A stretch of DNA of 64,000 nucleotides from Anaerolineae bacterium (GCA_027494055.1 JAOSJO010000012.1:682001-746000), one strand, 5' to 3'. Positions 38,089 through 49,549 are shown, counted from the stretch's first letter. Numbers and translations are program-made. The notes: generated from the sequence alone by a model not told the origin.

Positions 38089-39632
38089 TCATGGGCACGC
38101 CGCGCGCTGCGCCGCCGGGTCTGGCCCGGCGAAGCGGTACACCTCGAGGTCGTTGAACGCGACCGCCTCCGCCGTCGCATAGTGCGCCAGCATCCAGCCC
38201 AACGAGGCCGGGCCAGCCTCGCCCGACTCCTGTATCTCGCGCTCGAAAACCACGAACCAGACGCGCGCCGCCCCCGCTGCCGCCTCGCCCACACACGCCG
38301 CCTCCTGAATGCCGAGGACGCGCTGCGTGGCGACCGCCAGCGTGTCCTGTGGCGCGCCGGGCGGGTCGGCGACGAACGTCTGCGGCAGGGCGCGGTCGTA
38401 GTAGCGCATGGGCAGATACGTGAGCTTGTTGCTATGCACGATCACGTCCCTGGCGCGACCACCTCCGCGAGGTACGCGGCGGCCCTGTCGAATGGCGCGT
38501 TGGGGAACGTATCCCACCCGTAGTGCTGAAGCAGCCCCGCGCCGCCGACCACCAGCCACAGCGCCGCCACCACACCGACGATGGCTCTCGGCACGCCGCC
38601 GCGCGCGACGAGCCACGCCACCGCAACATAGAAAACCAGCGCGCACGGGAGCAGCGCGCGCAGCAAATAAACGGGCAGGAACTGCCCGGCGACGAACATC
38701 AGCGCGGGCGGGGCGAACGCCAGCCACGCCGCCAGGCCGAGCCGCCAGCCGGCAGCGCGGCGCGCGCGCGGCGACCGCAGCACGTGCAAGGCGAGCAGCG
38801 CGATCAGCACCATGGACACCGCCAACCCACCGAGGAGGATCCACTGCGGCAGGTCGAGCAGCGGCACGGCGAACGCAAACAGCGTCTGGATCGCCTGCGC
38901 CAGTCCCGGCGGCGGCACCCAGTACGCCTGGTTGATCTTGCCGAGCTGCCCCGGCAGGTTGGCGAGCCACGGCAGGTACAGCGCCAGCGCCGCCAGCCCC
39001 GCCGCGACCACGCGCCCGCACACGTCCCACCGGCGCGCTACGAACGGGAACAGCGCGAGCGCGAGCAAGTAGAACGCCGCAAGCTGCTGCGTGTACACGG
39101 CAAGCGCCGCGAAGACTGCAAACCCCAGCCAGTAGAAAGAGGCGCGCCGCCGGCCTCCGCCCTGCCACCCCCGGACAAAACACCACGTCGCCAGCAGGAG
39201 CCAGAGCGCCATCAGCGCGTACATGCGCGCCTCCTGCGCGTACTGGACGTGGAACGGCGACAGCGCTGCAATCAACCCTGCGGCCAGCCCGGCGCGCGGG
39301 CCGAAGAGGTCAGCCGCCAGCCGGCAGACCACCGCCACGGTCAGCACGCCGACGAGCACGCTGAGCGCGCGCACGGCCTCCGGCGACTGGCCGACGCGCC
39401 CCATCCACGCGCCCAACAGCGTGTAATAGAGCAGCGGGTGCACGTCCGCCGCCGCGCCGTCCTCCTGCGCGAGCGTGCCCTCAAGCATGGCGTCGAGGCC
39501 GGTCTCGGCGTAGAGGACGGCGAACGCCTCGTCATACCAGAGCGTGCGTCCGCCGAGGTTCACCACGCGCAGCCCTGCCGCCAGAAGCAGGATGGCGACG
39601 AGCCAGAGGGACAGCACGCCGGGCCGTTTCAT
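38089..39632 (-). CDS. GT39-type membrane glycosyltransferase, tandem paralog B (one frameshift)
   Basis: The start ATG 39632 (MKRPGVLSLWLVAILLL) follows AGAGAGGG. The protein tracks paralog A along its whole length: LRVVNLGGRTLWYDEAFAVL, DVHPLLYYTLLGAWM, QYAQEARMYALMALWLL and WDVCGRVVAAGLAALALYLP. The frame breaks near 38457; the remaining part, DVIVHSNKLTYLPMRYYDRA to the stop at 38089, matches the end of paralog A. About 513 residues. Its ATG overlaps the stop of the upstream GT87-like gene by four bases. Confidence 0.78.
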
Positions 39633-40900
39633 CCCGCCCTCTCTGACGGCGCGCTCACCCTGGCAAGCTGGCCCACAACCTGCGGCGCGCGCTCCCGCCA
39701 GAGCTTGCGTGTCGCCAGCAGCAGAAGCAACATCCCAAACGGCAGCGGCAGATAGACAATCGGATGCTCGAAACGTTCCTGTACCGTGGTCAGGAACAGC
39801 GCCCACATCCCCACAAACAGCGCCGCCTCAATGAGCAGGACAACCCACGGCCCTCGGCGGCGGTCAGCGCCGGTGAGCACCTTGAAGTAGAACACGAGCG
39901 GGATAATGAAGACGACGAAGTGCGGCGTAGCTGTGCGCAAGGCGACGAGATGGGTGATCGTGAGCGTCAGGCAGACGGTCCACAGGAAGTCACGCCCGCG
40001 CCGGAGCTGCCCCCCACCAGACCCAGGCCAGCAGGATCAACAGCGCGACGGTGATGACCCCTCGCTGGTGGGGCCGAGAAACGGCAGGTAGAGATGCGTC
40101 AGCACCCAGAGCGGCGAACCGATGGCGGTGTACGAGGGATACTGCCCTAACTGGTCAAGCCACGAGCCAAACCACGACGGCAGCGCCAGAAACGAGAGCG
40201 CCATCAGCGCACCCCACACACCCGCGAAGGCCGCCACAAACCGCCAACGCCGCGTCCACAGCCCCCACAAGAGCAGGACCGGCACCACGAGGAAGCCCAT
40301 CTGTGGCTTGATCGTCGAGAGCGCCAGCGCCGTGCCGGCCAGCGCGCCACGCCCACGCGCCAGCGCCCACAGCGCCAACACCTCGAAGAAGTACACCGCC
40401 AGTCCCGGCTGCCCCAGGAACAGGCCGCGCGTCGCCGGGTAGAACAGCAGCGTCCACACCAGCGAGGCGGCCATCAGCCATAGCGGGGGCCGCCAGCCAA
40501 AGAGGTCCGCCAGCAGCAGCATCGCCCCGATGAGCGCCGCCTCAAGGATCACGATCCATATCGCCTCCGCCCAGGCGTAGGGCAGCGGCGCAAGCGGAGC
40601 GATCAGGAAGACCGTGTAGAGGGGATACGCAAAATAGCCGGGGTCCTCGTCCTCGACCACAGGTCGCCCGTAGATGCCGATCTGAATCGCCAGGCTCGCC
40701 TCATCGCCGTAGGGGTCCAGGCCCTCCAGCCAGAAGGAACGCGCGCCGGACCAACGCGAGTAGAAGTCGTTCGCGCCGGGGAACTGCGACGTGAAGATAG
40801 CGTATGTGGCATAGACGTTCACGGCAAGCAGCACGATCAGCAAGACCGCGAACAGCGCCTTCGTTCTCAGTGACGCGCCCAACTGCGTCGTCGTGCTCAT
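39629..40900 (-). CDS. GT87/DUF2029-like polyprenol-dependent glycosyltransferase (frameshifts)
   Basis: About 423 residues with nine or more helices. The loop ANDFYSRWSGARSFWLEGLDPYGDEA is the family's acidic entry loop and LSTIKPQMGFLVVPVLLLWG is the K-P-Q signature of GT87 enzymes (PimE/mannosyltransferase relatives). The frame slips near 40060 and again near 39990; the C-terminus reads HFVVFIIPLVFYFKVLTGAD and ends at 39629. It is coupled to paralog B by ATGA. Confidence 0.7.
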
Positions 40901-40958
40901 CTACACCCCCTCTTGTGCGGGATCGTCGCAAGCGCCAGAGTGGCATGCCGTTGTCACG

Positions 40959-43065
40959 TTATTGCCAACGATACAGCGTGTAAAGGCGCGCGCCGTCGGC
41001 TTCGCCAATCCACTCCGAGGCCAGGAATCGGTCTGCAAATGCCGCAAAAGCCTCCACGTCCCCCGGCTCGAACGGGTCTGCGCCGGGCGCCGTCAGCTCT
41101 GTCATGCCCAAGTCCCAGAGTAACACGTGCGTGACCCCTCCGCCTGCCAGCGCGCCGCGATGGCGTCGATGTCCCCTTCGGAAACGCGCATATCGTGATA
41201 CCAGTGATCCAACAGCGCGTCGGGCCAGCAATCGATCCCGGCACGACAGTAGAACGAGCGCGGTTCCCACAGGAACATCACGCCCGCGCCGTCCGGCAAC
41301 TGGTTGACCTCCTCAAGCGCCGCGTAGTGCCATCCCAACTGGTCGCGAAGATAGTCCTGGGGCGAGCGCGCGCCAACGAGCACAGACACAGAATTCAAGC
41401 CCACCGTGAAGAGCACGCCGCCAAGCAGACTGATCGCCAGGACAAAGACGACCGCCCCGTGGATCACAAAGCCGAGGCGGATGCCAGCGACAGCCATCTC
41501 CCGCAAGCTCTCCAGTCCAAGTGCGGCGATTACGGCCAATACGGGGAAGATTTGGAGCAACAGGCGCGTTTGTTCCAGAAGGACCGAGGTCGCCACGCTG
41601 TACACCCAGACAGCGCAGGGAACAATCAGAAACAGCGCCGCGCGCTTCACAAAACGGCGCTCCGGTTGCCTCAAGGCGTGCCAGCCGATGGCGAGCAAAG
41701 GGATCAGGATCAGGAACAACGGGCCAATCGTAGCGCCCAGGCTGCCTTTGCCGTTTGGATCGCACAGCAACAGCGCATCGCCAAAGGGGCTTGCGAAGCC
41801 GGCAGCCCCTTCCTGGCTGCACACCGTCGCGTCCCAGGGGAGCAGAAGCAGGCGCAACGGCGCCGTACTCAGCAGGCCGCTCCCAGGACGTGTGTACCAT
41901 GCCTGCCGGTAGACGTCCCAGCGCGGCGCATCGAAGAAAAACGGGTAAACCGGATTCGTAAACAGAATCATATTCTTGATCAGCCAGGGCGCGAAGCTCG
42001 CCAGGGCCACCGCCCCAAAAGATCGAACCGCTGACGAGGGCCGCGCGCAGCCGATTGCGCCACGCGATCCCACAGCGCGAGCACGCCCAATCCTGCGACC
42101 GCGCCGACCGTTGTGTATTTTGCGCCGAGCGCGCAACCGGCCATCAGGCCGGCGACCGCCAGAGCAGGCAGCGCGCTCTCTTCACGCCACACGTCGAGGA
42201 GCACAAAACCGGCCATGACATAGGCCATCGCGGCCAGATCAACATACGGCCAGGCGAACTCCCACCAGATCGTCTCCGCCGTGAGCAGGACCGCCGCCGC
42301 CATCAGTCCCACGCGCGCCTTGCCGGTCAGCCGCGCGGCAAAGCCGCCGGCCAGCATCAGCATCAGGACGCCGAACGCCCAGTGTATCAGCGCCGCGCCC
42401 GCCGCCGGACCGCGCCACGACATCAGCCACAGGTAAAGCATCTCGACCAACTGGGGGAAGCCGAAGAAGTGGTTGTCCACGTCGCCGCGAAAGCGCCCCG
42501 CCTCGACGAACAGCTTCGGCCCGGTGGAGGTGATAGACCAGCGCGTCCCACTTGGTCGCCGGGGCCAGCGCGTTGACAAACGCCATCACGAGCATCACGC
42601 CGAGGAAGATGACGAGGAAGACCGACCACCCATCGCGCAGCGCATCCGCCCGCCCCGGAGCCAGCCGAGTAGGGCGCGCCACCACGCCGCCGCGTCGCGC
42701 GCGAGCAGCGCCGCGGCGATAACCATCACGCCGAGGAACAGCGGCCCGTTGATCAGGCCGATCACAGCCAGGGCGAGCACCACAACCGAGATCAACCCCA
42801 GGCCGGCCAGCGCGTCCACCGCCAGCTTCTCAGGCGCGCTCAGCGACGCCAACCCTTCCGGCAGCGCCCGTCGCAGGAGCCTGCGCCCCAGGCCGCCCGC
42901 CACCGTCACGAGCAGCGCCACGCCGAGCACGTCCAGCAGCGTCCGCAGGATGCCGACGGCCTCGCCCGGCTGAAACGGCTTGTGGAAGATGTAGTACGCG
43001 CCGAGCACGAGCACGACCCACAGCAGGCCCAGCAGCGCGCCAAGTTGTCGTGTCGTCCTGTTCAT
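40959..43065 (-). CDS. Large GT-C membrane glycosyltransferase (about four frameshifts)
   Basis: Starts MNRTTRQLGALLGLLWVVLV at 43065 and should be about 700 residues. After three N-terminal helices comes ATKWDALVYHLHRAE, an aromatic-Asp motif where GT39-like enzymes have the catalytic Asp; further on WEFAWPYVDLAAMAYVMAGF and PWLIKNMILFTNPVYPFFFD. The soluble end is THVLLWDLGMTELTAPGADP to LYTLYRWQ at 40959. Slips lie near 42650, 42550, 42030 and 41125. Given the number of breaks it may be a true pseudogene, but neighbours show the same kind of damage. Confidence 0.6.
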
Positions 43066-43108
43066 GCGATTGTCTCACTTCTGAAGCGCCTGGACACCTC
43101 TGCCTCCC

Positions 43109-44574
43109 TCACGGGTTCGTCTCTGCGCGCACAAACACCACCGCCTGTTCGTCCTCATAGGCGACGGCCCAACCCGCATCGTGGCGCATCGCGTTCGCCA
43201 TCAGGCCGCCGGACTCGATCACCACGAACCCGATGTCGTACGCTTTGAGCGTCTCCTCCCAGCCGGGCAGGCCGCGCCAGGTGTTCAGGAACACGCGCAA
43301 GAAAGCGTCGTCGTAGAGGTCGGTGCGCCCATCCACGTAGACGGGGTAATCGGGCACGGCAAACATGAGGTAGCCGCCCCAGTTGTAGCTGTTGAACATC
43401 TTCCCTTCGGGCCGCGCCGCGCTGAGCCACGCCGCCGCGCGCACCGGCAGGGCCGCCTCCTGCGCCTGTTTGACCGCGCGAGGCGCCAGCTCGCCGGTCA
43501 CCTTCAGTGCCGCGCCAAGCAATATCAACACGAGCAGCGCCAGGTTGACCCACCGCATCGCGCCGCGCGCCGCCGCCTGCGGCCTGACCTGCCAGCCGCG
43601 CTCGTCCAGGATGGCGTCAACGTGGCGGGTGAGCACGGGTGTCGCCACCACCGCGAACACCGCGATGTTGCGCGCCGCCGTCAGCGCCAGGAACGCCGTG
43701 CCGGCCGTCAGAACGAGGTCGGTCCAGTCCAGCCGCCGCCGCGATAGCCCTGCCGCCGCGTAGACGGCGAGCAGCAGAAACGCAAACGGCCACATCTGGC
43801 GCGCGTGAAAGTTGGGCGAGGCCCACTCCTGGATGAAGTCCTGCAGCGCGCCGATGCCCACCGTGCGGAACGGGTACGCGAGCATCTGCGGCCCATACGG
43901 GTTGACGCACACCGCCGCCGCCGAAAGCGCCGTGACCAGAACCAACCTGCGGACACCCGCCCAACTGACGACGTGCTCGGCATCACCCCACCTGAGGAGG
44001 TTGCCCAGCGCCTCGCCAGCGATTGCGCCCAGCAGGAGGATGAAGCCGATGGCAAAGCCGCCGTGCAGGTTCACCCAGAGGAGCATCACCAGCGGGATAA
44101 GCAGGAGGCGGTCCCGGCCGGCGCGCTTGTGCAGGTACAGCAGGTAGAGCACCACGGCGCTGAGCAGAAACGACAGCATCTGCGGGCGCGCGGACCAGAA
44201 CACCGCCGCCGCTGCCGCGCCCAGCGCCACCGAAAACGCGCGCACGTAAACGCTGCCCGCGCACATCGCGTAGACAAAGCCCATGCCGGCGGTCGCGACG
44301 AGGGCCGTGAACAGCGCGACGCCCGCGTCCCCGCCGAGCCGCCAGACAACCGCAAGCACGATCTGCGACCCCAGCTATGGTCGAGCCACGGCGCACCGTA
44401 CATGGTATGTGAGAAAGGATCGGTGTAGGGCACGGCGCGGTGCGCCAGGATGTGCTCGCCGCTGCGCAGGTGCCACCAGGTGTCCGTGTCGAGCGGGGCG
44501 CGCGTCGCCATCGCAAACACCAGGGCGAAGAGGATGACCAGAGCCACGCGCTGGATGGTGAGTCTTTGCAGCAT
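43109..44574 (-). CDS. Membrane protein, GT-C-like fold (one frameshift)
   Basis: Starts MLQRLTIQRVALVILFALV at 44574. The early loop TDTWWHLRSGEHILAHRAVP and PWLDHSWG are features of a widespread family of multi-spanning bacterial proteins related to GT-C enzymes. One G is missing near 44367; the frame then continues QIVLAVVWRLGGDAGVALF. The C-terminus MFNSYNWGGYLMFAVPDYPV and VDGRTDLYDDAFLRVF is a well conserved soluble motif of this family. About 488 residues. It is the first gene of the minus-strand glycosylation run. Confidence 0.65.
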
Positions 44575-44586
44575 AGCGCCCCCGTG

Positions 44587-45470
44587 TCAGCAGTCGTCAC
44601 CGGCCAGGCACGCGCCGACCCACCGGGTGAGGCGCTCGTCGATCAGGGCAGGGTACGGGTAGCCCAGCGCCCCGGCGGTCTCAACCGCCAGCGCGCGAAA
44701 CAGGCCCATCGTCGCCAGCAGCGCGCGGGCGATGTCACCGGCTTCGTAGCGCGCGTAGGTGTCGCGCAGGCCCGCGAGCGCGCGCGGGTCGGCCCACGTT
44801 TCGATGAAGCGCCCCACGTGCCAGGTGTCGTAGTCCCCGCCGTGGCGCGCCCGCGCGTGCCATTCGATCATCTGGAGCAGCCGCGCCTTCATCACGTCGT
44901 CGCAGCGCCGCTTGGCCTCGTAGACTTCGCCGCGCCGGAGCTTCTTGGCGGCGCGCTCCGCGTTGAGCCAGAACGCGCTAATGGTCGCCTCAAACGCCGC
45001 CGCCGCAGGTGGCGCGGCCCGCTGCGCCAGCGGCAGGCTCATGCGGGCGACGCCGCCGTCCTTGTCCACGAGCGTGCGCATCCCCGCCGGAGCACGACGT
45101 CCATGCCCCGCGCCTGCACCACGCGTGCGACAGCGGCAGGGTCATCTTCGGGCAGGGCGACGAAAACCACGTCCACGTCGCGCACGCCCTCGAACATGAT
45201 GAACCACTCCGGGTCTTCCGCGCCGGTCTGTTCAAGAAACGCGAGCCACACGTCGCCCAGGGCGTCCAGCCACTGCCGGTCACGCACGTAGGGCGCGACG
45301 TCAAGGACGAAGGTAATCAGGTCCAGGTCGGACCAGCGGTCGGCGGGGTGCACCTCCTGCCGCGCCCGCGAGCCGACGACGAGCAACGCGCGCACGTCGG
45401 GGCGCGCCTGCGCCCACGCGGTGAAGCGGGCTTCCAGGGCCTCATAGTCTGCTGCAACCGAATCGTTCAT
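44587..45470 (-). CDS. Aminoglycoside 6-adenylyltransferase-like nucleotidyltransferase (one frameshift)
   Basis: ATG 45470 begins MNDSVAADYEALEARFTAWA. The nucleotidyltransferase motif is VVGSRARQEVHPADRWSDLD, with the two catalytic Asp of the G-S-x-(x)n-D-x-D pattern, and the C-terminal helical part (ISAFWLNAERAAKKLRRGEV, LLQMIEWHARA) matches the ANT(6)/AadS family. One slip near 45088 splits it. True family members adenylylate streptomycin; environmental homologs often have unknown substrates, so I do not call it a resistance gene. About 294 residues. Confidence 0.75.
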
Positions 45471-45499
45471 GTGATTATGCCCAGTGCACCGCCCTCCAG

Positions 45500-45505
45500 T
45501 ATAAT
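45500..45505 (+). promoter_or_regulatory. -10 box TATAAT, near-leaderless start
   Basis: A consensus TATAAT ends only 10 bp before ATG 45516, so transcription would begin about four bases ahead of the start codon. No good -35 is seen. Confidence 0.4.
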
Positions 45506-45515
45506 GCAACTTACC

Positions 45516-47160
45516 ATGAAAGAAGAATCGACGAAAGAGGAAGGCCGCGCTGCGCTGCCGCTGGCCCGCCTGGACTGGGCGCTGATTGCGCTCCTGGCGG
45601 CTGTCGCCATCATCGCGCGCGCGGCGCCCGGCCCGCGCACCATCGACGATGCGTACATCACCTTCCGGTACGCGCGCAACATCGCCGAGGGCGTGGGCTT
45701 CGTCTACACCCCGGCCAGCACATCCTCGGCACCTCGACGCCGCTCTTTGCGCTCGTGATGGCGGCGCTCGGTTTTTTTGACCGGACGCAGCGATTACCCC
45801 ACCTGGGCCGTCATCGCCAAGGCGGTTCCTTGCCGACGCGGCGACCTGCGTTGCTGCTGTACCTGCTCGCGCGCCGGCTCCTGGGCAACCGCGCGCCGGC
45901 GCTGGCTCTGGGGCTGCTGTGGGCCGTTGCGCCGTTCAGCGTGACCGTCGCCATCGGCGGGATGGAAACCAGCGTGTTCATCCTGTGGATGGTGGCGACC
46001 TTCTGGCTGTACGTGAGCGGGCGCGACCACTGGGCCGGCCTCACCGCCGCGCTGGGCGTGCTCACCCGGACGCCAGGACGGGCTGGATGGCAGGCTGGTC
46101 TCCTGCACCAGCTCTGGGCGCGCTTCCGGGCACGACCACCGCCCCCTGCGCGACTGGCTCCCCCTGGCGCACGTGGCTGGTTTTCGGGCTGGCGCTGCTG
46201 CCCTGGGTGGTCTTCGCGCTCGCATACTTCGGCACGCCGTTGCCACGATCCGCGGGCGCGAAGATCGTGACGTAACGCTCCCGCCGAACGCCACGCTCAT
46301 CCGGCTCATACAACACGTCGCTACGCCCTTCTTCGAGTACGACGCCATCGGCCCGGCCGGCACCGCAATCGGGCTTGTGCTGTATCCGGCGCTCTTCCTG
46401 ATGGGCGCGATCAGGGTGCTGCGCGGGGGCGCGGGACGGCGGGCGGGCGCTGCCCATGCTGGCCTACCCCTGGGTCTACGGCGCGATCTTCGCGCTCAGC
46501 AACGTGCTGCTGTTCCGCTGGTATCTCGCGCCGCCGCTCCCACCCTACTTCCTCGGCATCGTGTGTGGGATGTGGGCGCTCGCGAGCGCGGTTTCCGGGG
46601 CGGGGGCGCGCCGGCAAGGCGAGGCCACAGGCTCCGCGACCGCGCGCGGGGAACCGTGCGCACCTCGCCTTTGTTGCGTTGTCTGGCGGCGCTGTGGCTG
46701 ATCCTTTCGCTGAATGCGTGGGCGCTGACCCCCGACCCGGGGCAAACCATTCGCCCCGGAGATGGCCTTCATCCGGCTAGAGCTGCTCTACGAGCGGGTG
46801 GGACGCCTGTTGGCGGACGAGTACGGCGTCACCGCCGACACGGTTGTCTCGGCGGGCGACATCGGCGCGGTGGGTTACTTCAGCCGCGCAACCATCTTCG
46901 ACACGGTGGGCCTGGTGACGCCGGCGGCGACGGCCTACTACCCGGTCGATCCGGACATCGTCGCGCCGGGCAACAACTACGCCATCCCGCCGCGCCTGAT
47001 CCTGGACGCGCAGCCGGAATTCCTCGTAATTGTGGAGTCTTATGGGCGGTTGGGGCTGATGCAAGACCGCGACTTCAACGCGCAGTACGAACAGATCGTG
47101 AAGTTGGGCACCGACATCTACGGCAGCCGGGGGATGCTGGTCTTCAGACGTTCATCCTAG
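45516..47160 (+). pseudogene. GT-C family glycosyltransferase, many frameshifts
   Basis: ATG 45516 begins MKEESTKEEGRAALPLARLD, then a helix and the motif TIDDAYITFRYARNIAEGVG, typical of this GT-C subfamily. At least six frame changes follow between 45720 and 46790, with intact pieces such as VTVAIGGMETSVFILWMVAT, PWVVFALAYFGTPLP and MLAYPWVYGAIFALSNVLLF. The end, VVSAGDIGAVGYFSRATIFD to LVFRRSS, matches the 33.4-kb enzyme. I label it pseudogene because the damage is heavier than elsewhere, but sequence error could explain it. It converges with the next gene, overlapping by 17 bp. Confidence 0.6.
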
Positions 47161-47887
47161 CGCGTCCCATCGTCGCGTGGCGCACGCGCCGCCCCGCAAG
47201 CCGGAACACCGTGTACTGCGCCTTGAAAATCTCCTGGCGCGAAATCTTGGAAGCGCCGCGCTGCCGGTTCTCGAAGATGATAGGCACCTCGCCGACTGAG
47301 AAGCCCGCCTGTTGCGTCAGGAACAGCATCTCGACCAGAAACGAATAGCCGCTGGAGAAGATTTCGTCGAGCGGGATCGTCTCCAACACCTCGCGCCGGT
47401 AGCAGCGGAAGCCCGCCGTCGCATCGTGCGCGTGCAGGTTCAGCATGGTGCGCGCGAAGCGGTTCGCGCCCCGGCTGAGGAGGATGCGCGCCGCCGTGCA
47501 GTGGCGCACGCCGCCGCCCGGCACGTAGCGCGAGCCGATCACCAGGTCGTACCGGGCGCTCGCGGCGATCATGTCGGGGATGTAGCGCGGGTGGTGCGAG
47601 AAGTCCGCGTCCATGGTCAGCAGCCGCCGCGCGCCGAGGGCGAAGCCCTGCTTGAAGCCGGCGATGTAGGCCGTGCCCAGGCCCAGTTTGCCCTCGCGGT
47701 GCACCACGTACACGCGGCCGGCGTGCTGCCGGGCGAGCGCGTCCGCGATGTCGCCGGTGCCGTCGGGCGAGTTGTCGTCCACGACGATCACGCCAACGTC
47801 CAGCGGCAGGCCCATGATCTGGCTGACCAGGTCCGCGATGTTCTCTTTCTCGTTATAGGTCGGGACGATCACATAATTGTCAATCAT
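47144..47887 (-). CDS. Polyprenol-phosphate mannose synthase-like GT2
   Basis: A 247-residue GT2 enzyme without membrane helices, like dolichol-phosphate mannose synthase Dpm1. Motifs are VIVPTYNEKENIADLV, VVDDNSPDGTGDIADAL, LLTMDADFSHHPRYIPDM (DAD metal site), GSRYVPGGGV and FLVEMLFLTQQAGF plus IIFENRQRGASKISRQEI. It would load mannose from GDP-mannose onto polyprenyl phosphate, the donor needed by the GT39/GT87 enzymes next door. Intact. Confidence 0.9.
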   Translation of the reverse strand: MIDNYVIVPTYNEKENIADLVSQIMGLPLDVGVIVVDDNSPDGTGDIADALARQHAGRVYVVHREGKLGLGTAYIAGFKQGFALGARRLLTMDADFSHHPRYIPDMIAASARYDLVIGSRYVPGGGVRHCTAARILLSRGANRFARTMLNLHAHDATAGFRCYRREVLETIPLDEIFSSGYSFLVEMLFLTQQAGFSVGEVPIIFENRQRGASKISRQEIFKAQYTVFRLAGRRVRHATMGRARMNV

Positions 47888-47916
47888 GTCTCCTCACACT
47901 GCCGCCGCGCGGCGCG

Positions 47917-49505
47917 CTAAGGCCCGATGCCGTATTGCTCCCAGACGCGCGCGACCGCCTCCATGTCAGTGCCGGCCGGCAGCGCCGCCCACAAGTCATC
48001 CGGGCGCGCAACCGCGCCGGTGTTGGCCTCGGCGTAAGCGCGCATCCACGCGACAAAACCCGCATCGCCGAGGATGCCGCGCATATCATGGACCATCAAC
48101 ACGCCGAGCAGGTAGTTCACGTTGATGTACTGGCGCAACGACTGGTACTCATAGATGGGCTGCCCCAGCGTGCCCTGCGGATTATACGACCTGACCCGGA
48201 ATCCCCACCACCAATTGACGAGGTCCGGGTGCGCGGCTTCGATGAAAAGCAGTTCGCTGTAGGTCGCCAGCGCCTCGTCGAGCCAGGGATCGAGCGCCTG
48301 GTCGTTGCCGACCATTGCGTACCACCACTGGTGCGACAACTCGTGCGCCGTGATCAGGGTGAGCCAGCCCGACGGCGACCCGTTATACCCACGGAAGTAG
48401 TTTGTGGAGACAAACACCAGCCCGGAGAACTCCATCCCGTCGGGGAAGTCAGACGCCACCACGACCGCGCGGTCGTACAGCATCGGCCCGTAGAGCGCGT
48501 GGTAGCGGTCCAGCGCCGCCACTGCCGTGCTGAGCGTCTGTTGCGCCGCTGCGTCGCCATCGCCCTCCGCAAACTCGTCGAAGTAGTACACCTCAACCAT
48601 GACGCCCGACTGGGTCTGACCTGAGAGCACACGGGCGCGCGTGCTGATCGAGAACGCCATGTCGCGGGCGCGCGCCATGCTGAAGCGCCACGTGTCGTCG
48701 TCAACCTGGAGGACGTTCCCCGGCCCGGCCACGAGGGCGCCGTCCGCGCCCTCAACGCTGACCTCGATGTTGAAATCCGCCATCGGCAGGACGTAATGCT
48801 CGCCCACCCCGTAGGCGTCGTGGAGCAGCCAGCCCTCGCCGGGGCGGTGCGCGGTCAGCGTGGGGAACCAGCGCCCCAGGTTGAGCTGCCGCTCGCTGAA
48901 CCCCAGGTGGTCAGAGCGCCCCCGGAACCCGGTCGTCGGTATCGGCATCGGCGCGAGCACGAAGTCCAGGCGCATGCCCACCGTGCAGTTGACGCCGAGC
49001 GCCTCCGGCAGCTCGACGACAAGGCGCGGGCCGGTCAGTTCATAGCTGAGCGGCGCGCCATCGTCGGCGACCGCCAGGTAGATCAGCGAGAAGACGCCGG
49101 CCTGCCGGTTGGCATCGACCTGGAACACCAGTTGCGCCAGGGGCGCGCCCGTTTCATTGCGGAAGCGCACGACCTCGGTCGCGCGCACGGTGTTGAGCCG
49201 CAGGTCCACGACGGCGTTCATCTCGTAGCTGAGGTTTGCGCCGGCCTCCGCCGGGCAGGCGGCGCGCTGCGGGGACCGTAGGGCTGGGTGTGGGAGTCGC
49301 GGTTGGGCGCGGGGCCTCGTCCACGGGGGTGGTTTCTGGGCCTGGGTGCTGGGGGCGCTGGCGTCGTTGTTTCGGCGGCGACGACCACCCGCACCGTCGT
49401 GGGCGAAGGCGGCTGCGTCGGGACGGGCAGCGGTGTCGGCTGCGGCCGACACGCCACCAGGGCGAGAAGCAGCCCCATGGTGCGGAGCAGGTGCGAGAGG
49501 ATCAT
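47917..49505 (-). CDS. M1-like gluzincin metallopeptidase lipoprotein (one frameshift)
   Basis: The N-terminus MILSHLLRTMGLLLALVACR ends in a lipobox (LVAC), so the mature protein should be lipid-anchored outside the membrane. A Pro/Thr-rich linker follows and carries a slip near 49365. The catalytic domain has the zinc motif TAHELSHQWWYAMV and the third ligand Glu in PWLDEALATYSELL, as in M1 aminopeptidases; the exopeptidase GxMEN motif is replaced by PDGMEFSGLVFVS, so substrate preference may differ. About 529 residues. Confidence 0.82.
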
Positions 49506-49512
49506 GGGGCGG

Positions 49513-49542
49513 ATAATACCGTTTCTAATCGAGGCTTACCAA
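49513..49542 (-). promoter_or_regulatory. Promoter of the metallopeptidase (TTGGTA-18-TATTAT), leaderless
   Basis: On the minus strand TTGGTA (49542-49537) and TATTAT (49518-49513) are 18 bp apart. The -10 ends seven bases before ATG 49505, so the mRNA should start at or next to the start codon. Confidence 0.5.
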
Positions 49543-49549
49543 AAAAGGT

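Noticed and set aside
45516..47160. Several short separate genes
   Set aside because: The pieces in three frames join into one protein matching the 33.4-kb glycosyltransferase, so they are fragments of one gene.
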